Assembly (NCBI RefSeq): GCF_029836165.1
Contig: NZ_JAOEBG010000023.1
Coordinates: forward strand, 1 to 64,000
Reading direction: 5' to 3'
Source of the DNA: Pseudomonas sp. GD04091
GTDB taxonomy: Bacteria > Pseudomonadota > Gammaproteobacteria > Pseudomonadales > Pseudomonadaceae
Length of the DNA: 64,000 nucleotides
Shown here: positions 1 through 8,934 of the stretch, one piece after another
Position numbering within the stretch: the first letter of the stretch is position 1
Layout: each line of letters starts with the position of its first letter
Made by a program: the position numbers and the translations under genes
Notes under the pieces: model-generated
What the model was told of the DNA's origin: nothing
Seen by the model: only the letters and a program-made list of their open reading frames with translations
Database searches by the model: none

Positions 1-28
1 CTGCCTGAACTATCGCGCGCTTAAAAGC

Positions 29-70
29 AAGATCAAGATCAAGATCAAGATCAAGATCAAGATCAAGATC
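29..70. repeat. (AAGATC)7 hexanucleotide microsatellite
   Basis: Seven perfect tandem AAGATC units. The 28 bases before them closely match the bases at about 34394-34420, which precede an (AGCAAC)n tract. The same flanking element is therefore followed by a different hexamer in each place. No coding frame covers it; it lies downstream of fadH. Confidence 0.9.
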
Positions 71-187
71 AACAGATTTGAAGTAGTTACCGGGCTATTC
101 GAAATTTATCTTCAGTTACTGAAAATCGCTGGCAAACCAGCTCCCACAGGAAAAGCGTGGAAGTTGGCTTGCCAACCACTCCGACAA

Positions 188-2224
188 TCACAGTTCCGCC
201 GCCAACCTCGACCCCTGGTTGATCGCCCGCTTGGCATCCAGTTCGGCCGCCACGTCGGCACCACCGATCAGGTGCACCGACTGCCCCGCCGCCGCCAGTC
301 CATCATGCAACTCACGCAGCGGCTCCTGGCCGGCGCACACGACAATGTTGTCCACCGCCAGCAGCTGTGGCTCACCCTCGCCGATGCGCACATGCAGCCC
401 GGCATCGTCCACGCTCAGGTACTCGACGCTGTTGAGCATCTGCACGTGCTTGTTCTTGAGCCCGGTACGGTGGATCCAGCCGGTGGTCTTGCCCAGGCCA
501 TCACCGACCTTAGTCTTCTTGCGCTGCAACAGGTACACCTGGCGCGCCGGGGCATGCGGCTCGGCCTTGACGCCGGCCACGCCGCCTCGGGCCTCCAGCT
601 GCGTGTCGATACCCCACTCCTTCCAGAACGCCTCGCGGTCCTGGCTGGTGGTCACCCCCTTGTGCACCAGGTACTCGGACACATCAAAACCGATGCCGCC
701 CGCACCTATCACCGCCACGCGTTCGCCCACCGGCTTGCGTTCGAGCAACACGTCCAGGTAGCTCAGCACCTTGGCATTGTCGATGCCGGGAATGGCCGGT
801 GTGCGCGGGGCGATGCCGGTGGCCAGGATAATTTCGTCGAACTCGCCGGCTATCAACGCCGCGACATCGACGCGGGTGTTCAGGCGCAGCTCGACCCCGG
901 TGCTGCGCACCTTGTTGCGGAAGTAGCGCAGGGTCTCGTGAAACTCCTCCTTGCCCGGCACGCGCTTGGCCACGTTGAACTGCCCGCCGATCTCGCTGGC
1001 GGCGTCGAACAGCGTCACCTCGTGCCCGCGCTCGGCGGCCACGGTGGCGGCCGCCAGGCCAGCGGGGCCGGCGCCAACCACGGCGATGCGCTTCACCGCG
1101 CGCACCGGCAGGTAGTTGAGCTCGGTCTCATGGCAGGCCCGTGGATTGACCAGGCAGCTGGTCAGCTTGCCGCCGAAGGTGTGGTCCAGGCAGGCCTGGT
1201 TGCAGCCGATGCAAGTGTTGATCTCGTCGCCGCGGCCTTCAGCGGCCTTGTTGACGAAATCCGGGTCGGCCAGGAATGGCCGGGCCATGGAAACCATGTC
1301 GGCATCGCCCTCGGCCAGCACCGCCTCGGCCACTTCCGGGGTGTTGATGCGGTTGGTGGTGATCAGCGGGATCTGCACCGCACCGCGCAGCTTGGCGGTG
1401 ACCTTGCTGAACGCCGCGCGCGGTACTTTGGTGGCGATGGTCGGGATACGCGCCTCGTGCCAGCCGATGCCGGTGTTGATCAGCGTGGCGCCGGCCTGCT
1501 CGATGGCCTTCGCCAGCAGCTCGATCTCGTCCCAGGTGCTGCCGCCCTCGACCAGGTCGAGCATCGACAGACGGAAGATGATGATGAAGTTCGGGCCCAC
1601 CGCCTCGCGCACCCGGCGCACGATCTCCACGGCCAGGCGCATGCGGTTCTCGTAGCTGCCGCCCCAGCGGTCGGTGCGGTGGTTGGTGTGGGCGGCGAGG
1701 AACTGGTTGATGAAGTAGCCTTCCGATCCCATGATCTCGACGCCGTCGTACTCGGCGCGCTGGGCCAGGCTGGCGCAGGTGACGAAATCGCGGATCTGCT
1801 TCTCGATGCCTTCCTCGTCCAGCTCCCTGGGCTTGAACGGGTTGATCGGCGCCTGGATGGCGCTGGGCGCCACCTGCTTCGGGCTGTAGGCATAGCGCCC
1901 GGCGTGGAGGATCTGCAGGCAGATCTTGCCGCCGGCGGCATGCACGGCCTCGGTGACGATCCGGTGCTTGTCGGCCTCTTCCTCGGAGCTGAGCTTGGCA
2001 GCGCCGGAATACACGCCACCCTCGTCGTTAGGCGCGATGCCACCGGTGACCATCAGCCCGACGCCACCCCGGGCGCGTTCGGCGAAATACGCGGCCATGC
2101 GCTCGAAGCCACCCGGGCGCTCCTCCAGGCCGGTGTGCATCGAGCCCATCAGGGTGCGGTTGCGCAAGGTGGTGAAGCCAAGATCGAGAGGGGCCAGCAG
2201 GTGCGGGTAACGGTCGATAGCCAT
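188..2224 (-). CDS. fadH: 2,4-dienoyl-CoA reductase (NADPH)
   Basis: This 678-residue protein has the length and domain order of E. coli FadH: an N-terminal old-yellow-enzyme TIM barrel binding FMN (about 1-330), a 4Fe-4S cluster and a C-terminal FAD/NAD(P)-binding region. It reduces 2,4-dienoyl-CoA intermediates so that polyunsaturated fatty acids can be beta-oxidised. Visible motifs are the cluster cysteines in CIGCNQAC followed by a further Cys, the FAD-binding VVGAGPAGLAAA, and a second dinucleotide fold around VIGAGGIGFD. It appears to be monocistronic. A PsrA-like palindrome lies about 85 bases upstream, which would fit fatty-acid-responsive control. The assignment is secure; the regulation is inferred. 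Confidence 0.96.
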   Translation of the reverse strand: MAIDRYPHLLAPLDLGFTTLRNRTLMGSMHTGLEERPGGFERMAAYFAERARGGVGLMVTGGIAPNDEGGVYSGAAKLSSEEEADKHRIVTEAVHAAGGKICLQILHAGRYAYSPKQVAPSAIQAPINPFKPRELDEEGIEKQIRDFVTCASLAQRAEYDGVEIMGSEGYFINQFLAAHTNHRTDRWGGSYENRMRLAVEIVRRVREAVGPNFIIIFRLSMLDLVEGGSTWDEIELLAKAIEQAGATLINTGIGWHEARIPTIATKVPRAAFSKVTAKLRGAVQIPLITTNRINTPEVAEAVLAEGDADMVSMARPFLADPDFVNKAAEGRGDEINTCIGCNQACLDHTFGGKLTSCLVNPRACHETELNYLPVRAVKRIAVVGAGPAGLAAATVAAERGHEVTLFDAASEIGGQFNVAKRVPGKEEFHETLRYFRNKVRSTGVELRLNTRVDVAALIAGEFDEIILATGIAPRTPAIPGIDNAKVLSYLDVLLERKPVGERVAVIGAGGIGFDVSEYLVHKGVTTSQDREAFWKEWGIDTQLEARGGVAGVKAEPHAPARQVYLLQRKKTKVGDGLGKTTGWIHRTGLKNKHVQMLNSVEYLSVDDAGLHVRIGEGEPQLLAVDNIVVCAGQEPLRELHDGLAAAGQSVHLIGGADVAAELDAKRAINQGSRLAAEL

Positions 2225-2309
2225 GGATGAGCTCCACAGGTGGCGTGATCACGGAATGCGGGCGCCTCTACCGCTGCGGCGGGGCCCGTCGTTTGTCTGA
2301 GGCCGACAT

Positions 2310-2324
2310 TAAACAGGCGTTTGA
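2310..2324. promoter_or_regulatory. Candidate PsrA-type operator upstream of fadH
   Basis: The site AAAC-AGGC-GTTT sits upstream of fadH. It resembles the (G/C)AAAC-N2-4-GTTT(G/C) motif described for the Pseudomonas fatty-acid regulator PsrA, with one outer base deviating. Gene function supports it, but the motif is short and could occur by chance. Confidence 0.35.
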
Positions 2325-2500
2325 ACACGCTCAATGATCGAAACTGACAACTTATTGATCCTGCTGCACAGCAGAGCTACGTCCGCTTGAGCCCGCTTTA
2401 CCCACGAAGGGGCGCAAAGCAGCCCCCACAAACGCCACCGCGGTTTGTACGCAATGTCACGGCATGAATGATCCGCGCCGCGGCGGGCATGTAGCCCGCA

Positions 2501-2923
2501 TCAAGCCCAGCGAGGCACCCCTGCACGCTGTGACCTGACCGGCGCCAGTTGCACGATCGCCCACAGTATCTCGAGCACCAAGATCCCCCAGAGCAAGGCG
2601 GACGCCCCATGAGCCAAGGCGTACAACTGCCAGGAGGCGAACAAGATCCGGCCGGCCGCGTCGTAACGGCCAAATTGTTGCTGCGGATTGCGAATCCTCA
2701 GCCAGGACCAGACACATACAATGGACCCCATCAGGTTGGCCATCATCACATGCATAGGATCAAACAACGGTACCTGGCCGCTCAAGCCAAGCATGTCGTG
2801 CAGCGAACTTAGCCAGTGATGCAGCAGGGCGAAACTCCAGGGCGTCACAAAACCCACAGTGATGAGCAAATCGTATAGACCACTGGCGCGTACCACCTTG
2901 CGATATTGAGCGGTGCTCCACAT
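2501..2923 (-). CDS. Small multi-pass membrane protein, MerR-controlled
   Basis: I do not recognise a named family. The 140-residue product has about four hydrophobic segments (roughly residues 15-35, 58-78, 92-112 and 113-130) and is probably an inner-membrane protein. The N-terminus and one loop are polar (RIRNPQQQFGRYD). It is transcribed divergently from a MerR-family gene. The shared intergenic region has a promoter with an over-long 19-bp spacer pointing at this gene, the hallmark of MerR-activated promoters. It is therefore the likely direct target of that regulator. Its substrate or stress role is unknown. Confidence 0.75.
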   Translation of the reverse strand: MWSTAQYRKVVRASGLYDLLITVGFVTPWSFALLHHWLSSLHDMLGLSGQVPLFDPMHVMMANLMGSIVCVWSWLRIRNPQQQFGRYDAAGRILFASWQLYALAHGASALLWGILVLEILWAIVQLAPVRSQRAGVPRWA

Positions 2924-2956
2924 AACCCGTACTCCTTCGGATCAACGAAGGCATCA

Positions 2957-2987
2957 GGCTAAAGCCTGGGGTAAGCTCCAAGGTCAA
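2957..2987 (-). promoter_or_regulatory. MerR-type promoter with 19-bp spacer
   Basis: Reading the minus strand, TTGACC (-35) and TTAGCC (-10) are separated by 19 bp. The spacer carries an imperfect dyad, CCTTGGAG-CTT-ACCCCAGG. A 19-bp spacer with a dyad between the elements is typical of promoters activated by DNA distortion by MerR proteins. It drives the membrane-protein gene. Confidence 0.6.
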
Positions 2988-3007
2988 GCCCGAATAAGGA
3001 AATTCTC

Positions 3008-3415
3008 ATGCGCATAGGTGAACTTGCCCAGGTCTGCGGCGTCAGCCGCGATACGCTGCGGTTCTATGAGGAACGCGGCCTCATTCAGGCCCGCCGCCTG
3101 GCCAACGGCTACCGCGATTATCCGGACGAAATCGCGCAGCTGGTGCATTTCATTCGCAATGCCCAGCGCCTGGGCTTCAGCCTCAATGAAATCGGCAACA
3201 ACGTCGAGCACCTGTGGCATTCGGTAAACCCCGACCAGGCTGTGGAAGCGCTGTTACGCGACAAGGTGGCGCTGGTCGAACAGCGCCTCGACGAGTTGCA
3301 GCAACTGCGTACCGCCCTCCTGCATCGCCTCACCCTGGCCTGCCCGCTACGCGACGAACTCGACCTGCCGGGGCCACGTTCTACGCTGGCCTTGACCGGC
3401 CCGGCGGGAAGCTGA
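3008..3415 (+). CDS. MerR-family transcriptional regulator
   Basis: The N-terminal winged helix-turn-helix is typical: MRIGELAQVCGVSRDTLRFYEERGLI, followed by NGYRDYP. A dimerisation coiled coil follows (about residues 75-115). The C-terminus has only one cysteine (LACPL), so it lacks the two-Cys metal-binding loop of CueR or ZntR; the signal is more likely organic or redox. A good ribosome binding site (AAGGAA, 6-base spacing) supports the start. The protein probably acts on the divergent membrane-protein promoter with the 19-bp spacer. The ligand is unknown. Confidence 0.9.
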   Translation: MRIGELAQVCGVSRDTLRFYEERGLIQARRLANGYRDYPDEIAQLVHFIRNAQRLGFSLNEIGNNVEHLWHSVNPDQAVEALLRDKVALVEQRLDELQQLRTALLHRLTLACPLRDELDLPGPRSTLALTGPAGS

Positions 3416-3549
3416 TGCCCCCTGGGCGCACCAGATGATCCAGAACGAAGGTCCAAAGTGACTTACCATTGGAGCCTTCTCATGCGCCTGTCCTTCCGTG
3501 CCGAGCATGAGCCCGATGCCGCATTTTCGTTTTACAGGAGAGAACCCTC

Positions 3550-4119
3550 ATGTCCAAAGCTCGAGAGGCATTGGTCACCACCGCGCTGGAGCTGTTTCTG
3601 CATGAAGGCTTGCAGTCGGTAGGTATTGACCGGGTCATCAAAGAGTCCAACGTGAGCAAGATGACGCTGTACAAGTACTTTCCTTCCAAGGAAATATTGA
3701 TCGCTCAGGTGCTGGAGCATTACCACCACGCCATCATCGGCGAAATCCAGTCATGCCTGGTCAATGTCCCACCACAGCTGCCGCAACAGATGGCGGCGTT
3801 GCTGGTGTGGTATCGCGGCAAATTCATCGACAGCAACGTGCGTGGCTGCTTGTTTGGCATCGCCGCGACGGTCTATGCCAGCTGCGACCATCCGATTCAT
3901 CAGATCTGCCTCAAACACAAGCAGACGCTGGCCGACCTGTTCTGCGCGCTGCTGTTCAGCGCAGGCTACGGCGAGCGCAGCGCGACCCTGGCCCTGCAGT
4001 GCCTGACGCTGCTTGAAGGCACCCGCAACCTCACCACCATCGGCGTCAAGGGCGACCCTCTGGCGAGCGCCATGCAGGTGGTGCTCATGCTGCTGCAACC
4101 ACAACCACAGCAGGGATGA
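3550..4119 (+). CDS. TetR/AcrR-family regulator, possible repressor of the NRPS operon
   Basis: The 189-residue protein has an N-terminal TetR DNA-binding domain: LVTTALELFLHEGLQSVGIDRV, then a recognition helix around SNVSKMTLYKYFPSKE. A ligand-binding helical domain of about 130 residues follows, with three cysteines. An AGGAGA ribosome binding site lies about 6 bases upstream. Its stop codon directly abuts the stop codon of the last gene of the biosynthetic operon (convergent, no spacer). A perfect TetR-like palindrome lies at the other end of that operon (16760-16783), so this is the natural candidate repressor. That link is inference. Confidence 0.9.
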   Translation: MSKAREALVTTALELFLHEGLQSVGIDRVIKESNVSKMTLYKYFPSKEILIAQVLEHYHHAIIGEIQSCLVNVPPQLPQQMAALLVWYRGKFIDSNVRGCLFGIAATVYASCDHPIHQICLKHKQTLADLFCALLFSAGYGERSATLALQCLTLLEGTRNLTTIGVKGDPLASAMQVVLMLLQPQPQQG

Positions 4120-5334
4120 TCAGAACCCGTACTCCGCCTGGACGTATAGCGTTTGGTTGTCGCGCAACTGGCCGAAAAAAGTATCTTCCCGTCCGTAATA
4201 ACCATCGACGCCGCCCAGAAGGCGTACATGGTCCGACAGCATGTAAGAAGCTTTCAGGCGTGCAATACCACTGTCGTTCTGCACGTTGGCGACTCCGCTG
4301 GCTTCAATCGACAGGTTGTCATTCAGCCAGCGCTTGGCCACGCGCCAGGTGAACCCGTACTGATCGCTGGCCGTCTGGCCACTCGTCGTCATCTGCCGCA
4401 GCGCCACCTCCCGGGCGAACCAGTCCAACCGCTGCGGCCGGCTGAAGTCATAGACGTGCGTGTAAGTGGCCTGCAAACCCAGGGTCGCATTGTTGCGAAA
4501 CGTCCACTCACCGCCCATCACCATGAACAACTGCGGTTTCTTGTGCAGGTAATCCTCCTGGCCGTTGCTGTCCGGCCTGGAATAGGCTGCCTCCGCTCGC
4601 CAGACCATGGCGCCCTGGGTCATGCTGAAGTCCATGCCCAGGATGCGACTGCGCTGGGCTTGCACCTGCACCGTGGCGCCCTGGCTGGTCAACAGGCCAG
4701 GCGTCAGTACGGGTAATGGATCGACACCATCCAGGTAGGACAGTGAGCCGTCCATGTTCGGTGCCGACCACTCCCACTTGGTCGCCCACTGCGAGCGGCC
4801 GGACTGGCGGTTGTCATAGTCGACATTCGCCAGAGGTACCAGTGGGATGGTATGGCTGGGCGCCTCGGGGTACCACATCAGCGCGACACTGCCATCGCCG
4901 ACGTAGCGGGTCAGATTGAGCATGTCGGCACCGTAGCGCTGATCGCCATCCTCCGGCGTCAAAAGGGTGAAGTCCCGAGGCGCCAGGTTGTCGGTGGGAT
5001 TGACTCCATCGGCGCGCCCCCACACCACGATCTGCCGCCCGATACGCAAGTCGTAATCGCCGAACTCGTGATGCCAGTAACCTTCGCGCACACGACCGTG
5101 ACGCTGCCCGCCGATACTGCGCTGCTGTGCCCAACCGTCAAATACCAGCTCGCCCTGATCACTGGAACTGAGACGCTCGCGTACCCAGAGCGAAGCCACC
5201 TTGACATCCGTCTCGTCGGTCAACGCCCGATCACCACTCCACAAGCCTGTGCGCAAAGAGACGGAACTGTCCAGTTGCAAGGTCGCCTGGGCCGTGCCGG
5301 ACAAGGCCAGCAACATCAGACCCAGTCGCCTCAT
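4120..5334 (-). CDS. Outer-membrane beta-barrel protein, DUF1302-like
   Basis: The 404-residue protein has a short signal peptide (MRRLGLMLLALSGTAQA) and many alternating hydrophobic/aromatic strands. It ends in Phe (AEYGF), as outer-membrane barrels do. The segment GRQIVVWGRADGVNPTDNLAPRDF resembles DUF1302 proteins, which are often encoded with RND exporters and LolA-like proteins. It is the last gene of the operon, and its start overlaps the stop of the RND-LolA gene by 4 bases. The likely role is outer-membrane passage of the product handled by the RND protein. Family placement is by pattern, so the DUF number is less certain than the barrel call. Confidence 0.8.
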   Translation of the reverse strand: MRRLGLMLLALSGTAQATLQLDSSVSLRTGLWSGDRALTDETDVKVASLWVRERLSSSDQGELVFDGWAQQRSIGGQRHGRVREGYWHHEFGDYDLRIGRQIVVWGRADGVNPTDNLAPRDFTLLTPEDGDQRYGADMLNLTRYVGDGSVALMWYPEAPSHTIPLVPLANVDYDNRQSGRSQWATKWEWSAPNMDGSLSYLDGVDPLPVLTPGLLTSQGATVQVQAQRSRILGMDFSMTQGAMVWRAEAAYSRPDSNGQEDYLHKKPQLFMVMGGEWTFRNNATLGLQATYTHVYDFSRPQRLDWFAREVALRQMTTSGQTASDQYGFTWRVAKRWLNDNLSIEASGVANVQNDSGIARLKASYMLSDHVRLLGGVDGYYGREDTFFGQLRDNQTLYVQAEYGF

Positions 5335-8300
5335 CTCCCCAACCCCTGGGGCTTGAAATAGCGCTCATCCACGCCTTGTTCAGCCTGGAAAGCATCGAAG
5401 GCGATCTCTGTCCGATGCCCCGTCTGCAGGTTGTATGCGACAGAGCGCATGGCCTGCCACTTGCCATGTCGCCCCACCGCTTCGATCCGTGACGATTCGA
5501 TGCGCTTGAGCAACTGGCCGGATTGATCGCTGAACTCCGTGCGCACGGCCATGAAATTGTCAGCACGCACCCAGTTGAGCATCTTCGAGTACCCTGAATC
5601 AGTGGCTTCCTTGTCATCGGATGGCACGGACTCGACCTTGAATACCGAAGCCCCGTCGTCCAGCGTCTCCCGAGCCAACAGCCGATGTCGCCAGTTGGCC
5701 GGATTGTGGCCGACGATATCGCCGTAACTGAAATCAGTACCGACGAAACTGTCGCGCTTGTTCGACGCCGACAGCCGTCGGACCTTGCCCAGGGCCGGCA
5801 GATAGATCCACATGTCGTCGTCGGTGGCACTCTGCTCCACCAGCAAGGTCGCGGTTCCCTTGATGTCTTGCGGTGCAACGAATTTCACATAGCGCATGTT
5901 GTCCTGGGCAGGGCCAGGCTGCAGCTTGGTCACTCCGATCGTCTTGCGCTCGCGGCGCTCCCCGTTGGCGTTGATCAGGGTAAAGGTTGCACTACTGCTG
6001 GAATCGAGCACTTTGCCGGCCTGATAACTGCGCTGCATGATCTGCTCGGCACTCGGCGCCTCTTCTGCCGAAGCCGGGTTGCCATACGCCGCCAGTCCCG
6101 CCGTGACCACGACGGCCAAGCCTAGGTTGAGTTGCGAGGCCAAGTTGCCGTGGCCCCTGCCAAAGATGAAGGCTGGGCGGAACAGCATTGCCAACGCCGG
6201 CACCAGCGTCAGCGAGGCCGTTACACTCACCAGCATGGCAATGACAATGAACATCGATAGCCAGAGGTGGACGTTGTAGCCGAAGGACAGTGCCAGAACG
6301 CCGTAGCCGCCGGCCACTGCGGTGGCCACGAACAGCGACGCCTTGCCAGCGGTGGCCAGGGTCTCGCGCACCGCTTGCGGTGGGTTCTGGCTCAGCCGGT
6401 ATTGCTCGCGCAGGCGGTAGAGCATGTAGATCGCATAATCGGCACCAATGCCTACCGCCATGGCAGAGATCAACGAGTTGGGGATATTCAGAGGGATGCC
6501 GAACAGGCCCATCACGCCAAACACAGCGATGACCGACAAGGCCAGTGGCGTCAGCACTATGAAGCCGGCAAAGACAGAGCGGAATACCAGTGCCGAGATG
6601 ACGAAGATCGCCAGAGCAATCTGCACGATGTTGCGTAGCTTGCCGTTGACCAGGGTCTCAGTGAGCGCCACGGTCTGTGCCACATCACCACCAAAGGACA
6701 CTGTTACCGTCGCCGGGAAGGTTCGCACGGCTTCGGCCTTGAGCTTGCCCAGCAACGCCTTGACCTGGGCATTGTTACCGGTCTTCAGCAGCAAGGTGAT
6801 CTTGGCACGCTGATAGTTGTAGTCGACATAGGAATCGAAGTCGCCCGGTTCGCCCGACATCGAGTACAGCAACAGGTACTGGGAAATCAGGTTGCGCTCG
6901 ACAGGAAGGCGATCGAAGGCCGGGTCATCGGCATTCATCGCTGCATTCATACGGGAGATGAAGTCGACGATGGACAAGGTCTTGCCGACTTCAGGCTGGG
7001 CTTGGGCATAACGCTGGAGACTGGCGATCGCCGCCAGTACATCGGGCTGCTTGATGGCGTCCGCCTCGCTGCCTTCGACCATGACGTACAAACTATTGGT
7101 ACCGCCCAGTGCATCATTGAGGAAGGCATCGTCCTTTTGCAGGGCCAGGCTCGAATCGAAGAAATTCTTGCTCGAGTTGTCGATCACCACGTCCTGCATG
7201 GCCAAGGTCAGGCCAAGGGCCGCAAGCAGGTAGGCAGCGAGCATCGCTGTCCGTTTGGACGGTTGGATCACCCAGGAGGCTGCCGCAGCCGGGATACGGT
7301 CCCAGATGCGTACACGCTGCTCCTTGTCCAGTACTTTGTCGCCCGGCGGCTTGAGCAGCGAGCGGATGGCCGGAATGAAGGTCATTTCCAGCAGCATGGC
7401 ACTGAGAATTCCGATGCCGGTGAAGATGCCGAAGGCACGGATCGTGGCGATGTCGAACACCAGCAGCGAGAAGAAGCCAATCGCGGCGATGCTGCCGGCC
7501 ATCAGCATCACTGGGCCGACACCGGCCATCGAACTGATGACCGCTTGCTGGTTGGCTTCCTCGGGCGACATGTCGCCCGTGGCCCGCAGCCGCGCATAGT
7601 CCTCGTAGTAGCGCTTGAGCAACTGCACCGCATGCCCAGCGGCCACAGCCAGGATCAGGATCGGCGTCGGCGAGTTGAAGATGTCCATCGGCTGTCCGAG
7701 CACGCCCATGAAGCCGGTTCCCCACATGACCGCCATCAGCGCGGTGACCAGCGGCAGGATCAGTCCTTGACGGGTACGGAACGCCTCGAAGTGCAGCAAG
7801 CCGATGACGATGATCGCGATCGGGAACAGGATGTTGATGCGATTGGCATATTCCTCGGTCTTTTCCAGGTAGGGTGGGTTGCCGCCATAGCGGATGGTCA
7901 GAGCGTCGGAAGCATAGGCGTCGGCAATCTTGCGGATCGGCTCGACCATCGCGGTAAAGCCGTCGGAGCGCTCCTTGAGCTCAACCAGGATGGCTGCGGT
8001 GCGCCCATCGGCCGAGACCACGGTCTGTTGATACACCGGGTTGCTGGCCAGAGCCTCACGCAGTTGCGCCAATTCGGCGGAGCTATTGGTCGAACCTAGC
8101 AGAGCGCGGGCCTCAAAGCCTTCTTCAGTCCCCTTGATACCCTTGGCTTGTCGGCTCGCCAGGCTGAGCAATGTGGTGCGCACCACGCCAGGCTGGGCGT
8201 CGAGCTGGCGGGTGATGCCACGCACGGCATCGAGCACCGCCGGCTGGTAGAGGTCGCCCTGCTTGGGCGTGATGCCGATGATCATCAGGTACTTGGAGCC

Positions 8301-8480
8301 GAAAACCTCCTCGACATGGTTGGTGGCCTTGATCAGCGGATGGCCCTGAGGGGCCAGGGTCGCGGGATCGATGACGATCTTCAGGCCAGCGCCGAAGACG
8401 CCAAGTACCGCAGTGACCAACAAAGTAAGAGCGATCACCCAGCGACGATAGCGGATGATGAACGCGGCATAATTAGTCAT
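5331..8480 (-). CDS. MmpL-type RND exporter fused to a LolA-like outer-membrane lipoprotein-sorting domain
   Basis: Residues 1 to about 775 form an MMPL/SSD-type RND transporter with two repeats of one N-terminal helix, a periplasmic loop and a block of membrane helices (segments around 12-32, 215-390, 410-430 and 620-770). After a hydrophobic stretch ending ASA|EEA (Ala805), residues 806-1049 resemble the LolA-like lipoprotein-sorting family (TFTLINANGERRERK, then WIYLPALGKVRRLSAS and DFSYGDI). The fusion point looks like a retained signal peptide, so the LolA part probably lies in the periplasm. Its start overlaps the SRPBCC gene by 8 bases. The likely role is moving a lipid product from inner membrane to periplasmic carrier and then to the barrel encoded next. 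Confidence 0.9.
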   Translation of the reverse strand: MTNYAAFIIRYRRWVIALTLLVTAVLGVFGAGLKIVIDPATLAPQGHPLIKATNHVEEVFGSKYLMIIGITPKQGDLYQPAVLDAVRGITRQLDAQPGVVRTTLLSLASRQAKGIKGTEEGFEARALLGSTNSSAELAQLREALASNPVYQQTVVSADGRTAAILVELKERSDGFTAMVEPIRKIADAYASDALTIRYGGNPPYLEKTEEYANRINILFPIAIIVIGLLHFEAFRTRQGLILPLVTALMAVMWGTGFMGVLGQPMDIFNSPTPILILAVAAGHAVQLLKRYYEDYARLRATGDMSPEEANQQAVISSMAGVGPVMLMAGSIAAIGFFSLLVFDIATIRAFGIFTGIGILSAMLLEMTFIPAIRSLLKPPGDKVLDKEQRVRIWDRIPAAAASWVIQPSKRTAMLAAYLLAALGLTLAMQDVVIDNSSKNFFDSSLALQKDDAFLNDALGGTNSLYVMVEGSEADAIKQPDVLAAIASLQRYAQAQPEVGKTLSIVDFISRMNAAMNADDPAFDRLPVERNLISQYLLLYSMSGEPGDFDSYVDYNYQRAKITLLLKTGNNAQVKALLGKLKAEAVRTFPATVTVSFGGDVAQTVALTETLVNGKLRNIVQIALAIFVISALVFRSVFAGFIVLTPLALSVIAVFGVMGLFGIPLNIPNSLISAMAVGIGADYAIYMLYRLREQYRLSQNPPQAVRETLATAGKASLFVATAVAGGYGVLALSFGYNVHLWLSMFIVIAMLVSVTASLTLVPALAMLFRPAFIFGRGHGNLASQLNLGLAVVVTAGLAAYGNPASAEEAPSAEQIMQRSYQAGKVLDSSSSATFTLINANGERRERKTIGVTKLQPGPAQDNMRYVKFVAPQDIKGTATLLVEQSATDDDMWIYLPALGKVRRLSASNKRDSFVGTDFSYGDIVGHNPANWRHRLLARETLDDGASVFKVESVPSDDKEATDSGYSKMLNWVRADNFMAVRTEFSDQSGQLLKRIESSRIEAVGRHGKWQAMRSVAYNLQTGHRTEIAFDAFQAEQGVDERYFKPQGLGR

Positions 8481-8934
8481 GTGCCCATTCCTTGGCAGGC
8501 GATTGGATGGCGGCCAGTTGGCCGACGCGAACGAAGTCCTTCTCGATCTGGGAGATCAGTACCTTGCGCAGCAGGGAGACCGGCAGGATGCCGAAGAACC
8601 GTCCGGGCTCGACATCGAACTGCCAGTCTAGGCGCGTACCCTCCCCCTGCGCAGTGAAGCTGTAGCGCCCCTCATACAGGAAGGAGCCGTCGAGCACCTT
8701 GAAGCCGAAGTTGTACGGCGGTTCAAAGGTGGTGATACGGCAGCGAAAGTTCATCCGACGCCCCAGGAAACTGAACACGATGGTGTATTCGGTCCCCAGC
8801 GTGGCTGGACTGCTCGCCAGCTGGGCCTCGACGCAGGACCCTTGCCAGTGCACGTCGTTGGAAGGATCACTGATGTAGGCGAACAGCTGATGCTGGTCCA
8901 CAGGAAGCAGGCAGGAATATTCGGCACGGATCAT
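8473..8934 (-). CDS. SRPBCC (START-like) family protein
   Basis: The 153-residue protein has a helix-grip pattern: an N-terminal strand with LLPVDQHQLFAYISDPSNDVHWQGSC, central strands YTIVFSFLGRRMNFRCRITTFEPP, and a long C-terminal helix (LRKVLISQIEKDFVRVGQLAAI). This fold binds hydrophobic ligands and includes polyketide cyclases and lipid carriers. It overlaps the NRPS stop by 4 bases (ATGA) and the RND start by 8. Its place between synthesis and export genes suggests it binds or presents the lipid product, or acts as a cyclase. No catalytic residue can be assigned. Confidence 0.8.
   Translation of the reverse strand: MIRAEYSCLLPVDQHQLFAYISDPSNDVHWQGSCVEAQLASSPATLGTEYTIVFSFLGRRMNFRCRITTFEPPYNFGFKVLDGSFLYEGRYSFTAQGEGTRLDWQFDVEPGRFFGILPVSLLRKVLISQIEKDFVRVGQLAAIQSPAKEWAHD

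Noticed and set aside
164..2230. Long plus-strand frame opposite fadH
   Set aside because: It is the GC-rich shadow of fadH; the composition (many His, Ala and Gly) and the lack of any family motif show it is not a gene.
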